A stretch of 64,000 bases of DNA, taken from NCBI GenBank assembly GCA_900540905.1, contig UQHR01000002.1, positions 1 to 64,000 of the forward strand, written 5' to 3'. This DNA comes from an uncultured Collinsella sp. GTDB lineage: Bacteria; Actinomycetota; Coriobacteriia; Coriobacteriales; Coriobacteriaceae. The position numbers and the translations under genes were made by a program. Under the pieces are notes generated by a model. It worked only from the letters and a program-made list of their open reading frames with translations. It was not told the origin of the DNA and ran no database searches. Below, piece after piece: positions 15,732-23,868 of this stretch; the stretch's first letter is position 1; each line of letters starts with the position of its first letter.

Positions 15732-15771
15732 TGCAATAACTGTATCGTACCGAGTGGACTCGGTAAAGGCA

Positions 15772-16857
15772 CTATTCCTCTTTGGCAAGATCAAAGGTCA
15801 CGGTGATTCGATCACGCGAAACACGAATCTTTGGGTCGCCGCAAAGGTTGAGATAGTACTGGGCAGCAAGGTCATTAAAGTCGCGTTCCACAGCGCGCGA
15901 AAACTGTGCCATGTCATCCTTGGCAATACGTAGCCCGCGACGATCCTTCGCGAGATCGACAGGAGCCGGCGCATGCGAGGACGAATCACGCTCGCGCAGC
16001 AGACGCGCGGTCACACCGCGAACGGGCTTAATCTGCCCTGCCAAAATGCGATGGGCCGTGCGCTCGGACATCTCAAGACCCAAACCCGAACAGATACGGA
16101 TAAAGTCCTCGGCATCAGAAGCAAGGCCTAAACGATCGACAACCGGAAGCTCGCTCTCGTCGTCAATGAACAGGAGACGAGACGCATCAAGCCGGCTTGA
16201 CGCCTGAGCATAAAGGGTCGCAGCAATCTCAGACGGAGAACCAAGATAGACATCGCAACCACGCAACTCCTCGAGCGCAAACTCACAAGCAGCGCGAATA
16301 ATATTATGCGGACCGCGAGCACAGACATAACGTCCGTCCTCATCCTTGACGGCCTGGGGCCAGCTGGACTGATCGGCACGTTCACTGAGGCGGTCGGCCG
16401 CGACGCTCACCTTAAAGGCTGAACCAAGATCGACACCGGACGTGACCACACGGGCCTCATCGGTGTTGTGCTTGATCGAAAACAATGCCATGCCACGACC
16501 GTGAACGCCCCAACGGTCCATCTTCATGCTCTCGAGCTTGGAGGTAACGCGGGCATCGAAGATTCGCTCTTGCATATCCTGCGGAACGCCCGAACCGTTA
16601 TCCAGAAAGACAAGCGTGCGGACGCCGTCTTCCTTTGACGTGGCGAGATAGACCTTGTCGGCGCCGGCATCGCGAGCATTACGGAGCATTTCGATGACAA
16701 TATCCTCGACATGCTGAATGTCGTGCTTTGCCTGGCGCCGCTCGGCCTCCGAAACGCAGAGGCGGACATACCCCTCGCCAAGGTTCTCCTCGACGCGAAG
16801 GTTGCCCTCCCCCGACATCGACGCGATAAATGAGATGAGCTCGTTCGCGTCGCTCAT
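15772..16857 (-). CDS. GHKL (Hsp90/MutL-fold) ATP-binding protein
   Basis: Protein of 361 residues with an N-terminal GHKL ATPase domain: EMLRNARDAGA (N box), DNGSGVP (G1) and GVHGRGMALFSIK (G2, lid). The remaining 200 residues have no motif I recognise. It lacks histidine-kinase features (no H box or receiver), so it is closer to the MutL/Hsp90/MORC type. It starts two bases after the rny stop and is followed by spoVS, so it is probably expressed with RNase Y. Function unknown. Confidence 0.7.
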   Translation of the reverse strand: MSDANELISFIASMSGEGNLRVEENLGEGYVRLCVSEAERRQAKHDIQHVEDIVIEMLRNARDAGADKVYLATSKEDGVRTLVFLDNGSGVPQDMQERIFDARVTSKLESMKMDRWGVHGRGMALFSIKHNTDEARVVTSGVDLGSAFKVSVAADRLSERADQSSWPQAVKDEDGRYVCARGPHNIIRAACEFALEELRGCDVYLGSPSEIAATLYAQASSRLDASRLLFIDDESELPVVDRLGLASDAEDFIRICSGLGLEMSERTAHRILAGQIKPVRGVTARLLRERDSSSHAPAPVDLAKDRRGLRIAKDDMAQFSRAVERDFNDLAAQYYLNLCGDPKIRVSRDRITVTFDLAKEE

Positions 16858-16858
16858 G

Positions 16859-18415
16859 TTATTTAGCGATATCGACAGCGCGGCTCTCGCGAATCACGAC
16901 GACGCGCACCTGACCGGGATACTCCATCTCTTCCTCGATCTGATGGGCGATATCGTGGGCCAGGACCGTGGACTGGGCATCGGAGATCTTGTCCGGCTGA
17001 ACCATGACGTGGACCTCGCGACCAGCCTGCATGGCATAGGTACGCTCGACGCCGTCATGGGAGTTGGCGATCTCCTCGAGCTTCTCAAGACGCTTGATGT
17101 AGTTCTCGGCAGATTCGCGACGGGCACCGGGGCGAGAGGCAGAGACAGCATCGGCGGCCTGTACCAGGACATCGAGCACCGTGTTGGGGTCGACATCGGC
17201 ATGGTGAGCCTCGATAGCGTGGACGATAACGGGCTTCTCGCCATAACGGCGGGCCAGCTCGGCGCCGATGACGGCATGCGGGCCCTCGACGTCATGGTCG
17301 ATTGCCTTGCCCAGGTCGTGCAGCAGGCCGGCGCGCTTGGCAGTCACAACGTCCAGACCAAGCTCGGAAGCCATCACGCCGCACAGATCAGAGACCTCGA
17401 GGGAGTGCTGAAGCACGTTCTGACCAAACGAGGTACGGTAGCGCAGGGCACCAAGGGTCTTAACGATCTCGGGGTGCAGGTCGTGGATGCCGGTATCGAA
17501 GGCAGCTTGCTCGCCAGCCTCGCGCACGCGCTGCTGAACCAGGTCGGCGGCCTTGTGATACATCTCCTCGATACGGGCAGGGTGAATGCGGCCGTCGGCG
17601 ATGAGGTTCTCGAGGGCGACACGGGCGGTCTCACGACGGACCGGGTCGAAGCTCGAAAGAACGACGGTCTCGGGCGTGTCGTCGATCACGAGGTTGACGC
17701 CGGAAACCTGCTCGAAGGTCCGGATGTTGCGACCCTCGCGACCGATGATACGGCCCTTGAGATCATCAGAGGGAATGTGCACGGAGGTAACGGTGACCTC
17801 GGCAGTGTGATCGGCAGCGCAGCGCTGAATCGCCAGGGACAGAATCTCCTGGGCGGTCTTGTGGCACTCGGCGCGAACCTGCTGCTCGGACTCGCGAATG
17901 ATCGTGGCGGCCTCGTGGGTGACCTCGCCGCGAACCTTATCGAGGAGTTCCTTGTGGGCGTCCTCGCGGGTAAGGTCGGCAATACGCTCGAGCTCGGAGG
18001 TCTGCTTTGCGCAGAGCTCCTCGAGCTCACGGGAGCGCTTCTCGACCTGACCGGCCTGGCTGGACAGCTGATGCTCGCGCTTGTCGAGAGCGTCGTTGCG
18101 GCGATCGAGGGATTCCTCGCGCTGCATCACGCGGTTCTCGAGCGTACGAATCTCGTTCTTACGCTGCTTGTCCTCGGCCTCGGCGGCCTGCTTGTTCTTG
18201 ATGATTTCCTCTTTAGCCTCGAGCAGAGCCTCTTTTTTGAGGGTCTCGGCCTGACGCTTTGCATCACCGATCAGGGACTCAGCCTGTGCGTGTGCCGACT
18301 GAATCTTTTCGTCGGCCTCGTGAAGACTACCCTGCTTGGCGGTGCGCATGTAGGCAATGGCGGCGATGGCACCCAAAACGATGCCAACGAGCGCTGCGAT
18401 GATAGGCATGCTCAC
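16859..18415 (-). CDS. rny: Ribonuclease Y
   Basis: Membrane-anchored endoribonuclease that starts bulk mRNA decay. The 518-residue protein has an N-terminal membrane helix (about 3-22), a long charged coiled coil (25-190), a KH domain (IIGREGRNIRTFEQVSG) and an HD domain whose metal site is in LLHDLGKAIDH. The ribosome binding site AAGGAG lies seven bases before the start. RNase J and PNPase in the same window complete a Gram-positive-type degradosome set. Confidence 0.97.
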   Translation of the reverse strand: MSMPIIAALVGIVLGAIAAIAYMRTAKQGSLHEADEKIQSAHAQAESLIGDAKRQAETLKKEALLEAKEEIIKNKQAAEAEDKQRKNEIRTLENRVMQREESLDRRNDALDKREHQLSSQAGQVEKRSRELEELCAKQTSELERIADLTREDAHKELLDKVRGEVTHEAATIIRESEQQVRAECHKTAQEILSLAIQRCAADHTAEVTVTSVHIPSDDLKGRIIGREGRNIRTFEQVSGVNLVIDDTPETVVLSSFDPVRRETARVALENLIADGRIHPARIEEMYHKAADLVQQRVREAGEQAAFDTGIHDLHPEIVKTLGALRYRTSFGQNVLQHSLEVSDLCGVMASELGLDVVTAKRAGLLHDLGKAIDHDVEGPHAVIGAELARRYGEKPVIVHAIEAHHADVDPNTVLDVLVQAADAVSASRPGARRESAENYIKRLEKLEEIANSHDGVERTYAMQAGREVHVMVQPDKISDAQSTVLAHDIAHQIEEEMEYPGQVRVVVIRESRAVDIAK

Positions 18416-18609
18416 TCCTTTTTATGGATTCGTTACACAACAAAGCGAACCGTCCTTACGAACGGCTCGCGACATTTGAGTAATATGGGCGCAGCTTATG
18501 CGGGTCGGATACAGATAAACATATAAACAAACTCATCACAGATGAGCACATATCACAAAGCAAATGACAGTGTTTATCGTACGTTGAACCACAACAACTG
18601 TCAAATAAA

Positions 18610-18652
18610 TGGCCCCGGCACGGCGGCTAAAACGCGGTGAACGGCAGGGCCA
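18610..18652 (-). terminator. Terminator downstream of recX
   Basis: TGGCCC (18610-18615) pairs with GGGCCA (18647-18652) with further GC pairing inside; on the minus strand it is followed by TTTATTTG. The rest of 18416-18666 holds the rny promoter region and a small hairpin near 18445-18470. Confidence 0.6.
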
Positions 18653-18666
18653 CATAACGCATACGC

Positions 18667-19359
18667 CTAAACCGCACATTCCTCGCGTTCGGCATCTAGA
18701 CGTGCCTTAACGGCATCGGCGGCGATGTGATACGAGAAGCCCTTGCCCATCAAAAACCGAACCAGTTTTTCGAATCCGCGCGTCTCTGGAACACGCCGCT
18801 TGGCGAGCAGGGCTGACGCACGCGCCAAATCGTCTTCGACGGCAAAATAATCCTGGGGATAACCGGGAATGTCATCGAGCACGACATGACGGCGCTTGAG
18901 CTCGGTCTCGATTTTGCGCTGTCCCCAACCGCGCCGCTTGCGCTCCTCGATAAAGTACGAGCAAAAGCGGTTCTCGTCTAAAAAGTGATACTCGGTGGCG
19001 CGCTCGACGGCGAAATCGATTGCGGGCTGGTGAAAGCCGTAGCGAGCCAGCTTGTCACGGACCTCGCCCGTCGCATGGTCGCGGCGCGATAACATCTCGG
19101 TCACCATGGTAAGTGCACATTTACGCTCGATGAGCTGCACCGCCTCACGAAAGTTGTCCCAATCACAGGGAAGATCGGGGCGGTTTTTGACATACAGGCG
19201 CGCGACCCGCACGGGAATCCAAATGGACCGCTCAAAACCGCCCTCAAGCTCACAATCGATATGTGCGCAAGGCTTTTTGGACGCATACCCGCTCGAGAAC
19301 GAGGAGGCCGCCTTCTTATCGGGAAAGACGACCGTGGCCTCGGTCACCGTATACGACAT
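18667..19359 (-). CDS. recX: Regulatory protein RecX
   Basis: Modulator that binds RecA filaments and limits their growth. The 230-residue protein has three RecX repeats in its C-terminal two-thirds (LSRRDHATGEVRDKLARYGF; FCSYFIEERKRRGWGQRKIE; then the region to 225). The N-terminal 60 residues are variable, as in other actinobacterial RecX proteins. It lies 11 bases after recA and shares its promoter. No strong ribosome binding site is visible, so translation may depend on recA read-through. Confidence 0.93.
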   Translation of the reverse strand: MSYTVTEATVVFPDKKAASSFSSGYASKKPCAHIDCELEGGFERSIWIPVRVARLYVKNRPDLPCDWDNFREAVQLIERKCALTMVTEMLSRRDHATGEVRDKLARYGFHQPAIDFAVERATEYHFLDENRFCSYFIEERKRRGWGQRKIETELKRRHVVLDDIPGYPQDYFAVEDDLARASALLAKRRVPETRGFEKLVRFLMGKGFSYHIAADAVKARLDAEREECAV

Positions 19360-19370
19360 GAGCGTAACCG

Positions 19371-20519
19371 CTACTCGTCGTCATCATCGAGCATGGCGGA
19401 ACCATCGATGGCGTAAAGCTCATCAAACTCCTCAGGCGCAGGCTGATCGGTCAGCTCGACCTCGGACGGAGCATCGTCATCAAACTCAAGTCCGCAGGCA
19501 AGGCGGACCTTATGCTCAATCTCGTCGGCACAATCGGGGTGTTCGCGCAGGAACGCCTTGGCGGCCTCGCGACCGTTGCCGAGCTTGTCCTCACCATAGG
19601 CAAACCAGGAGCCCATCTTCTTGCAGATGCCGCACTCGACAGCCATGTCCAGAATCGAGCCCTCCTTAGAGATGCCCGTACCGTACATGATGTCGAACTC
19701 AGCAGAACGGAACGGAGCCGCCACCTTGTTCTTAACGACCTTGGCGCGCACGCGGTTACCGATAACCTCGTCCTTAAGCTTAATGCTGTCGATGCGGCGA
19801 ATGTCGATACGAACCGAAGAGAAGAACTTAAGGGCGCGGCCGCCCGTCGTAGTCTCGGGGTTGCCGAACATGACGCCGATCTTCTCACGCAGCTGGTTAA
19901 TGAAGATGCACGTCGTGTTGGACTTGGACAGCGAGCCGGCGAGCTTGCGGAGCGCCTGGCTCATCAGGCGAGCCTGAAGACCGACCGTAGTGTCGCCGAT
20001 TTCTCCCTCGATCTCGGCACGCGGGGTCAGCGCGGCGACGGAGTCGACGACGATGGCATCGATGGCACCAGAACGCACAAGCATGTCAACGATTTCGAGC
20101 GCCTGCTCACCCGTATCGGGCTGGGAAATGAGCACCTCGTCGATATCCACACCGATGCGCGCGGCATACGTGGGATCGAGCGCGTGCTCGGCATCGATAA
20201 ATGCCACAACGCCACCCATTGCCTGGGCCTCGGCCAAGATCTCGAGCGAAAGCGTCGTCTTACCGGAGGACTCGGGACCGTAGATCTCGACGATTCGGCC
20301 GCGCGGCACACCGCCGATACCCAGAGCGGCATCGAGTGCCAGAGCGCCCGTAGGGATGGCCTCGACCTCGAGCTCGGGGCCACCGTCGCCGTACCTCATG
20401 ATGGAACCCTGGCCGAATTTCTTCTCGATCTCGGCCTTGGTGGTGGCGATCATCTCATCGCGCTCTTTACCCGTCGTGCGAGCATGAACGGTACGTACGG
20501 GACCTGAATTCTTGGCCAT
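19371..20519 (-). CDS. recA: Recombinase RecA
   Basis: DNA strand-exchange ATPase and co-protease of LexA. The protein of 382 residues has the P-loop GPESSGKTT, the LISQPDTGEQALEI segment, the L2 loop region (INQLREKIGVMFGNPETTTGG) and an acidic C-terminal tail. The start at 20519 follows GGAGGG. Its promoter is unusually clear: TTGACC, a 17-nt spacer, TATTAT, with a perfect LexA box inside the spacer. A phased CCAAA array lies further upstream. Confidence 0.98.
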   Translation of the reverse strand: MAKNSGPVRTVHARTTGKERDEMIATTKAEIEKKFGQGSIMRYGDGGPELEVEAIPTGALALDAALGIGGVPRGRIVEIYGPESSGKTTLSLEILAEAQAMGGVVAFIDAEHALDPTYAARIGVDIDEVLISQPDTGEQALEIVDMLVRSGAIDAIVVDSVAALTPRAEIEGEIGDTTVGLQARLMSQALRKLAGSLSKSNTTCIFINQLREKIGVMFGNPETTTGGRALKFFSSVRIDIRRIDSIKLKDEVIGNRVRAKVVKNKVAAPFRSAEFDIMYGTGISKEGSILDMAVECGICKKMGSWFAYGEDKLGNGREAAKAFLREHPDCADEIEHKVRLACGLEFDDDAPSEVELTDQPAPEEFDELYAIDGSAMLDDDDE

Positions 20520-20549
20520 GAATAGCCCTCCTCTTAACAACCTGCATCG

Positions 20550-20578
20550 ATAATAAACGAACGGCTGTTCGTGGTCAA
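20550..20578 (-). promoter_or_regulatory. recA promoter with LexA box in the spacer
   Basis: On the minus strand the -35 TTGACC (20578-20573) and -10 TATTAT (20555-20550) are separated by exactly 17 bases. The LexA box CGAAC-GGCT-GTTCG (20558-20571) fills the spacer, so LexA would block RNA polymerase directly. Confidence 0.9.
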
Positions 20579-20610
20579 CCGTTCAGATAAATCATATGCA
20601 GGCGGTCTTT

Positions 20611-20670
20611 CCAAAAACCAACCAAACGCCGACCAAACACTGACCAAATGCTTGACCACAAAGGACCAAA
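20611..20670 (-). promoter_or_regulatory. Phased CCAAA repeat array upstream of recA
   Basis: CCAAA (once CCACA) begins at 20611, 20622, 20633, 20644, 20656 and 20666, a spacing of 11, 11, 11, 12 and 10 bases, mostly within a GACCAAA context. The array lies roughly 33 to 92 bases upstream of the -35. The segment ACCAAACGCCGACCAAA (20621-20637) matches a segment upstream of comEA at 16 of 17 bases. An activator site is the simplest reading. Confidence 0.6.
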
Positions 20671-20745
20671 TATGAACAAGGCAGGCAAAATTACATCTAC
20701 AACCAGCACAAACGCCAAATGAGCCTAAGGTCCCTATCTCCACAA

Positions 20746-20769
20746 TTAAGGGGCCCGGAGGCCCCTTAA
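20746..20769 (-). terminator. Hairpin terminator downstream of cinA
   Basis: TTAAGGGGCC (20746-20755) and GGCCCCTTAA (20760-20769) form a perfect 10-bp stem with a 4-nt loop. The following T-tract on the minus strand is weak (TTG), so termination may be partial. Confidence 0.65.
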
Positions 20770-20776
20770 AACACGT

Positions 20777-21313
20777 CTATTCCATAGAGTTGAGCACAAG
20801 GGCAATGCGACCCAATGCCTCCGTGACCGCATGGGCACGAACACACGAACGGTCGCCCTCATAGTGGCAGCGCACAGAGTCCACGACCGGCACTCCCCCA
20901 TCGGCGGAACGATGCGCCCAGCCAATATAGAAAGTGCCCGCAGGATCGTCCTCAGTACCACCGCCGGGGCCGGCATAACCCGTTGCGCTCACTGCAATAT
21001 CGCTCTGGTACAGCTCCAGCGAACCCACCGCCATCTCGCGCGCGGTCTGATGCGACACCGCGGTATAGCGGTCGAGCGTCTCCTGCTCAACACCCAACAC
21101 ACGATGCTTGATCTCATCGCAGTAGGTCACCGCACCGCCACGCAGCGCCGCCGAGGCGCCCGGGATATCCGCAATCGTCGAGGCGATCATACCCGCCGTC
21201 AGCGACTCAGCCGTCGAAACCGTCACGCCCCGAGCGCTCGCACGCTCGACAATATCGCGCGCCAGCTCCTCGTTATGTGCGGAAATCTGCTCAAAAGAGA
21301 CCGTCATACCCAC
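20777..21313 (-). CDS. CinA C-terminal domain protein / NMN amidohydrolase (PncC)
   Basis: Enzyme of 178 residues that corresponds to the CinA C-terminal domain alone: TAESLTAG near 33-40, GGAVTYCDEIK, and SATGYAGPGGG. Such proteins deamidate nicotinamide mononucleotide in the pyridine nucleotide cycle. In streptococci a longer CinA is competence-induced with recA and helps bring RecA to the membrane; here the molybdopterin-binding N-terminal domain is absent. The start is either GTG 21313 or ATG 21307. It follows pgsA after six bases. Confidence 0.88.
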   Translation of the reverse strand: MGMTVSFEQISAHNEELARDIVERASARGVTVSTAESLTAGMIASTIADIPGASAALRGGAVTYCDEIKHRVLGVEQETLDRYTAVSHQTAREMAVGSLELYQSDIAVSATGYAGPGGGTEDDPAGTFYIGWAHRSADGGVPVVDSVRCHYEGDRSCVRAHAVTEALGRIALVLNSME

Positions 21314-21319
21314 CAGGAC

Positions 21320-21958
21320 CTAGACCGAAAAGACGATCTTGCGGCAGTTCCAGAAGTACTGGGCACCCGAGATAACGGTCAGGACAACGGCAACGGCGTA
21401 CAAGAAGCGCGACACCGAGTAGATGCCGAGCGTCAGCGCTACCGGGCCAAGGTGCAAGCCGGCCATCGCAAAAACGCACAGGTAACCGCAGATGGAGACC
21501 ATCGTGGTTGCCGTCTTGTACTTGCCGAGCTTATCGGCCGCAACGACCACACCGGCCGCACTCGCGACCATGCGAAGGGCGCTCACCAGCAGCTCACGGA
21601 ATAGGATAATGAACACGGACCACACGGTCACCGCGCCAAAATCCAAGAACAGCAGCAGGGCCGAGAACACCAGTAGCTTGTCGGCGATGGGGTCCAAGAA
21701 CTTACCGAAGTCGGTGATCTCGTTGCGCGAGCGCGCCAGATAACCGTCGACCTTATCGGTGCACGACAGGATCACATACAGAATGAAGGCAGCGGCGGCG
21801 AGCGGGCCGTCGAAGGTGCTCCAATCCGTACCGGCAACACTCGTGTGAGACAGCGCCGAGACGATCATGAACACCGGGATAAAGACGATGCGAACGCACG
21901 TCACGATGTTGGCGGGCGTCCAAACACTCGTCAGTTCCTTATTGCTCTCGTTTGCCAC
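21320..21958 (-). CDS. pgsA: CDP-diacylglycerol--glycerol-3-phosphate 3-phosphatidyltransferase
   Basis: Membrane enzyme that makes phosphatidylglycerophosphate, the precursor of phosphatidylglycerol and cardiolipin. The 212-residue protein has the full DG-x2-AR-x8-G-x3-D-x3-D signature (DGYLARS...DFGKFLDPIADK) and about five membrane helices. Length and the PANIVTCVRI start are typical of PgsA, so this is the main copy; the gene at 416-1120 is a divergent paralogue. It lies between rimO and cinA, a common Gram-positive order. Confidence 0.95.
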   Translation of the reverse strand: MANESNKELTSVWTPANIVTCVRIVFIPVFMIVSALSHTSVAGTDWSTFDGPLAAAAFILYVILSCTDKVDGYLARSRNEITDFGKFLDPIADKLLVFSALLLFLDFGAVTVWSVFIILFRELLVSALRMVASAAGVVVAADKLGKYKTATTMVSICGYLCVFAMAGLHLGPVALTLGIYSVSRFLYAVAVVLTVISGAQYFWNCRKIVFSV

Positions 21959-21967
21959 GACGCTCTC

Positions 21968-23317
21968 CTACTCCACAACATGTCCGATAAGCTCATAGCA
22001 GAAGCTATCGGTAAACTCGACGGTCAGAATATCGCCCACGGACGCCTCGCTGGCGTCCAGATGCACCGCGCCATCGGAATCGGGCGCCTGGAACCAGGCA
22101 TGTCCAATGAGCTCGGCACCTTCCTCGTTCTCCTCGATGCCGTCGACGATCACCTGGGCGCGCTCGCCCACGTGCGCGGCAGTTGCAGCAAAACCGAGCG
22201 ACTCGGCCAGGTCCATGGCCTCCTGGGCACGCTCGAGCTTGACCTCTTCGTCGACCTGACCCTCCATCTTGGCAGCCAGACTGCCCTCCTCACGCGAGTA
22301 GGCAAAGACACTCGTGTAGTCAAAGCCGACGGTGTCCATAAAGTTGATAAGGTCGCGGAACTCGTCGTCGGTCTCGGTCGGGAAGCCGACCATGGCCGTG
22401 GAACGGATCACGATGCCGGGGATGCGCTCACGCAGATCGCGGAACAGGTCCTCGAGCTCCTGGCGCGAACCGGAACGCCGCATAGCCTTGAGGATGCGCG
22501 CGTCGCAGTGCTGCACGGGGATATCGATATAGGGCAGCACCTCGGGCATATCGCGAATGGTCTCAATAAGCTCGTCGGTCATGCCCTCGGGCTGCAGATA
22601 GAGCACGCGGACCCAGACGTTGTGCGGGCGCACGGCCTCGGCGACGGCACGCAGCAGCTGCGCCAGATTGCGCGGCGAGCCCTCGGCGACATCCTCGTCA
22701 GTAAAGTCGGTGCCCCAAATACCCGTGTCCTGGCCGATCAGCACGATCTCGCGCACACCGCCGGCAACCAGGTCGCGCACCTCGGAGATAATGCTCTCGG
22801 CATTGCGCGAATGATAGCGACCGCGAATATAGGGGATCATGCAGAAGCTGCAGAAGCGGTTGCAGCCATCGGAAATCTTGACGTAAGCAACGGCGCCCTC
22901 GACGGTACGCTTGACCTGAGGGATATAGGCCGCGATTTCACGCTCGACACCCAGCACGCCATCGATGACCGCCACGATGCCGTCCTCCTCGTCGGCCTTC
23001 ACAAAGGCAGCGACCTCGGGCAGCTCGTCAGGCAGGTCGTCGCCATAGCGCGACGGCACGCAGCCGCACATAACGATGGGGCAAGAACGAACGCCGTCCT
23101 GAACCTCGTTGGCGAGCTCGAGCGTGGTCTCGATGCTCTCGGACGTTGCGGAGGCGAGAAACGAGCATGTATTGACGATGGCGATATCGGCATCCTGCGG
23201 GTCGAAAGCCTCTTCGTAGCCTGCGGCGGTCAAAAGAGAACGCATGCGGTCGGTGTCAACCTCGTTCTTAGCGCACCCGAGGGTGATGTAGAGCACGGAG
23301 CCCAACGGTGTATCCAT
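21968..23317 (-). CDS. rimO: Ribosomal protein S12 methylthiotransferase
   Basis: Radical SAM enzyme that methylthiolates an aspartate of ribosomal protein S12. The 449-residue protein begins YITLGCAKNEVDTD, the RimO-specific form of the UPF0004 motif, followed by the radical SAM motif CNRFCSFC and a C-terminal TRAM domain. The ribosome binding site is AAAGGA. Of the three methylthiotransferases here, the LGCAKNEVD start separates it from MiaB (FGCQMN) and MtaB (LGCRVN). Confidence 0.96.
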   Translation of the reverse strand: MDTPLGSVLYITLGCAKNEVDTDRMRSLLTAAGYEEAFDPQDADIAIVNTCSFLASATSESIETTLELANEVQDGVRSCPIVMCGCVPSRYGDDLPDELPEVAAFVKADEEDGIVAVIDGVLGVEREIAAYIPQVKRTVEGAVAYVKISDGCNRFCSFCMIPYIRGRYHSRNAESIISEVRDLVAGGVREIVLIGQDTGIWGTDFTDEDVAEGSPRNLAQLLRAVAEAVRPHNVWVRVLYLQPEGMTDELIETIRDMPEVLPYIDIPVQHCDARILKAMRRSGSRQELEDLFRDLRERIPGIVIRSTAMVGFPTETDDEFRDLINFMDTVGFDYTSVFAYSREEGSLAAKMEGQVDEEVKLERAQEAMDLAESLGFAATAAHVGERAQVIVDGIEENEEGAELIGHAWFQAPDSDGAVHLDASEASVGDILTVEFTDSFCYELIGHVVE

Positions 23318-23344
23318 GTTGGAGAGCGGTCCTTTCGAATGATA

Positions 23345-23842
23345 TTAGCGGTAGTTGGTGAACTGCAGCGGCTGGCCGTAGTCCTGATCGCGCAGGAACT
23401 GAATCACGGTCTGCAACGCGTCCTTCGAAGCAGAGGAAACACGCAGCTTGTCGGCCTCGATGGTGACCTTGACCTTGAGCTTTTGATCCTTGATGTCCTT
23501 GTTGATCTTCTTGGCGGTCGCCTGGTCGATACCCTCGACGATATGGCCGAGCACGCGCACGGTGCCGCCCGACGCCGCCTGCGGAGCATCCCACGAGACA
23601 GCCTTGAGGTCGATGCCGCGCTTGATGAGCTTGGAGCTCAGCACGTCGATAATCTGCTTAGAGACAAAGTCAGCCGGGGCGCTGATCGTAAAGAGCTTGT
23701 CGCCCTTCGAAAGCTCGATCGTGGCGCCGGAATCCTTAAGGTCATAGCGCTGGGAAATCTCGCGCGTGGTCTGCTGGAAGGCGTTGTCGACCTCTTGCAT
23801 GTTGACCTCGGACACGACGTCGAAGCTGGAATCTTTAGCCAT
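23345..23842 (-). CDS. YajQ family nucleotide-binding protein
   Basis: Cytoplasmic protein of 165 residues made of two ferredoxin-like halves. It begins DSSFDVVSEVNMQEVDNA and ends FLRDQDYGQPLQFTNYR, both typical of YajQ. Family members bind RNA or nucleotides, and some bind cyclic di-GMP; the role here is unknown. The ribosome binding site AAAGGA is clear. It lies between the RodZ-like gene and rimO. Confidence 0.92.
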   Translation of the reverse strand: MAKDSSFDVVSEVNMQEVDNAFQQTTREISQRYDLKDSGATIELSKGDKLFTISAPADFVSKQIIDVLSSKLIKRGIDLKAVSWDAPQAASGGTVRVLGHIVEGIDQATAKKINKDIKDQKLKVKVTIEADKLRVSSASKDALQTVIQFLRDQDYGQPLQFTNYR

Positions 23843-23868
23843 GATGTTTCCTTTCGCGTACGAGCGGC

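Noticed and set aside
16718..18526. Open reading frame of 602 codons opposite rny
   Set aside because: Shadow of rny and of the start of the ATPase gene; no ribosome binding site and no recognisable protein.
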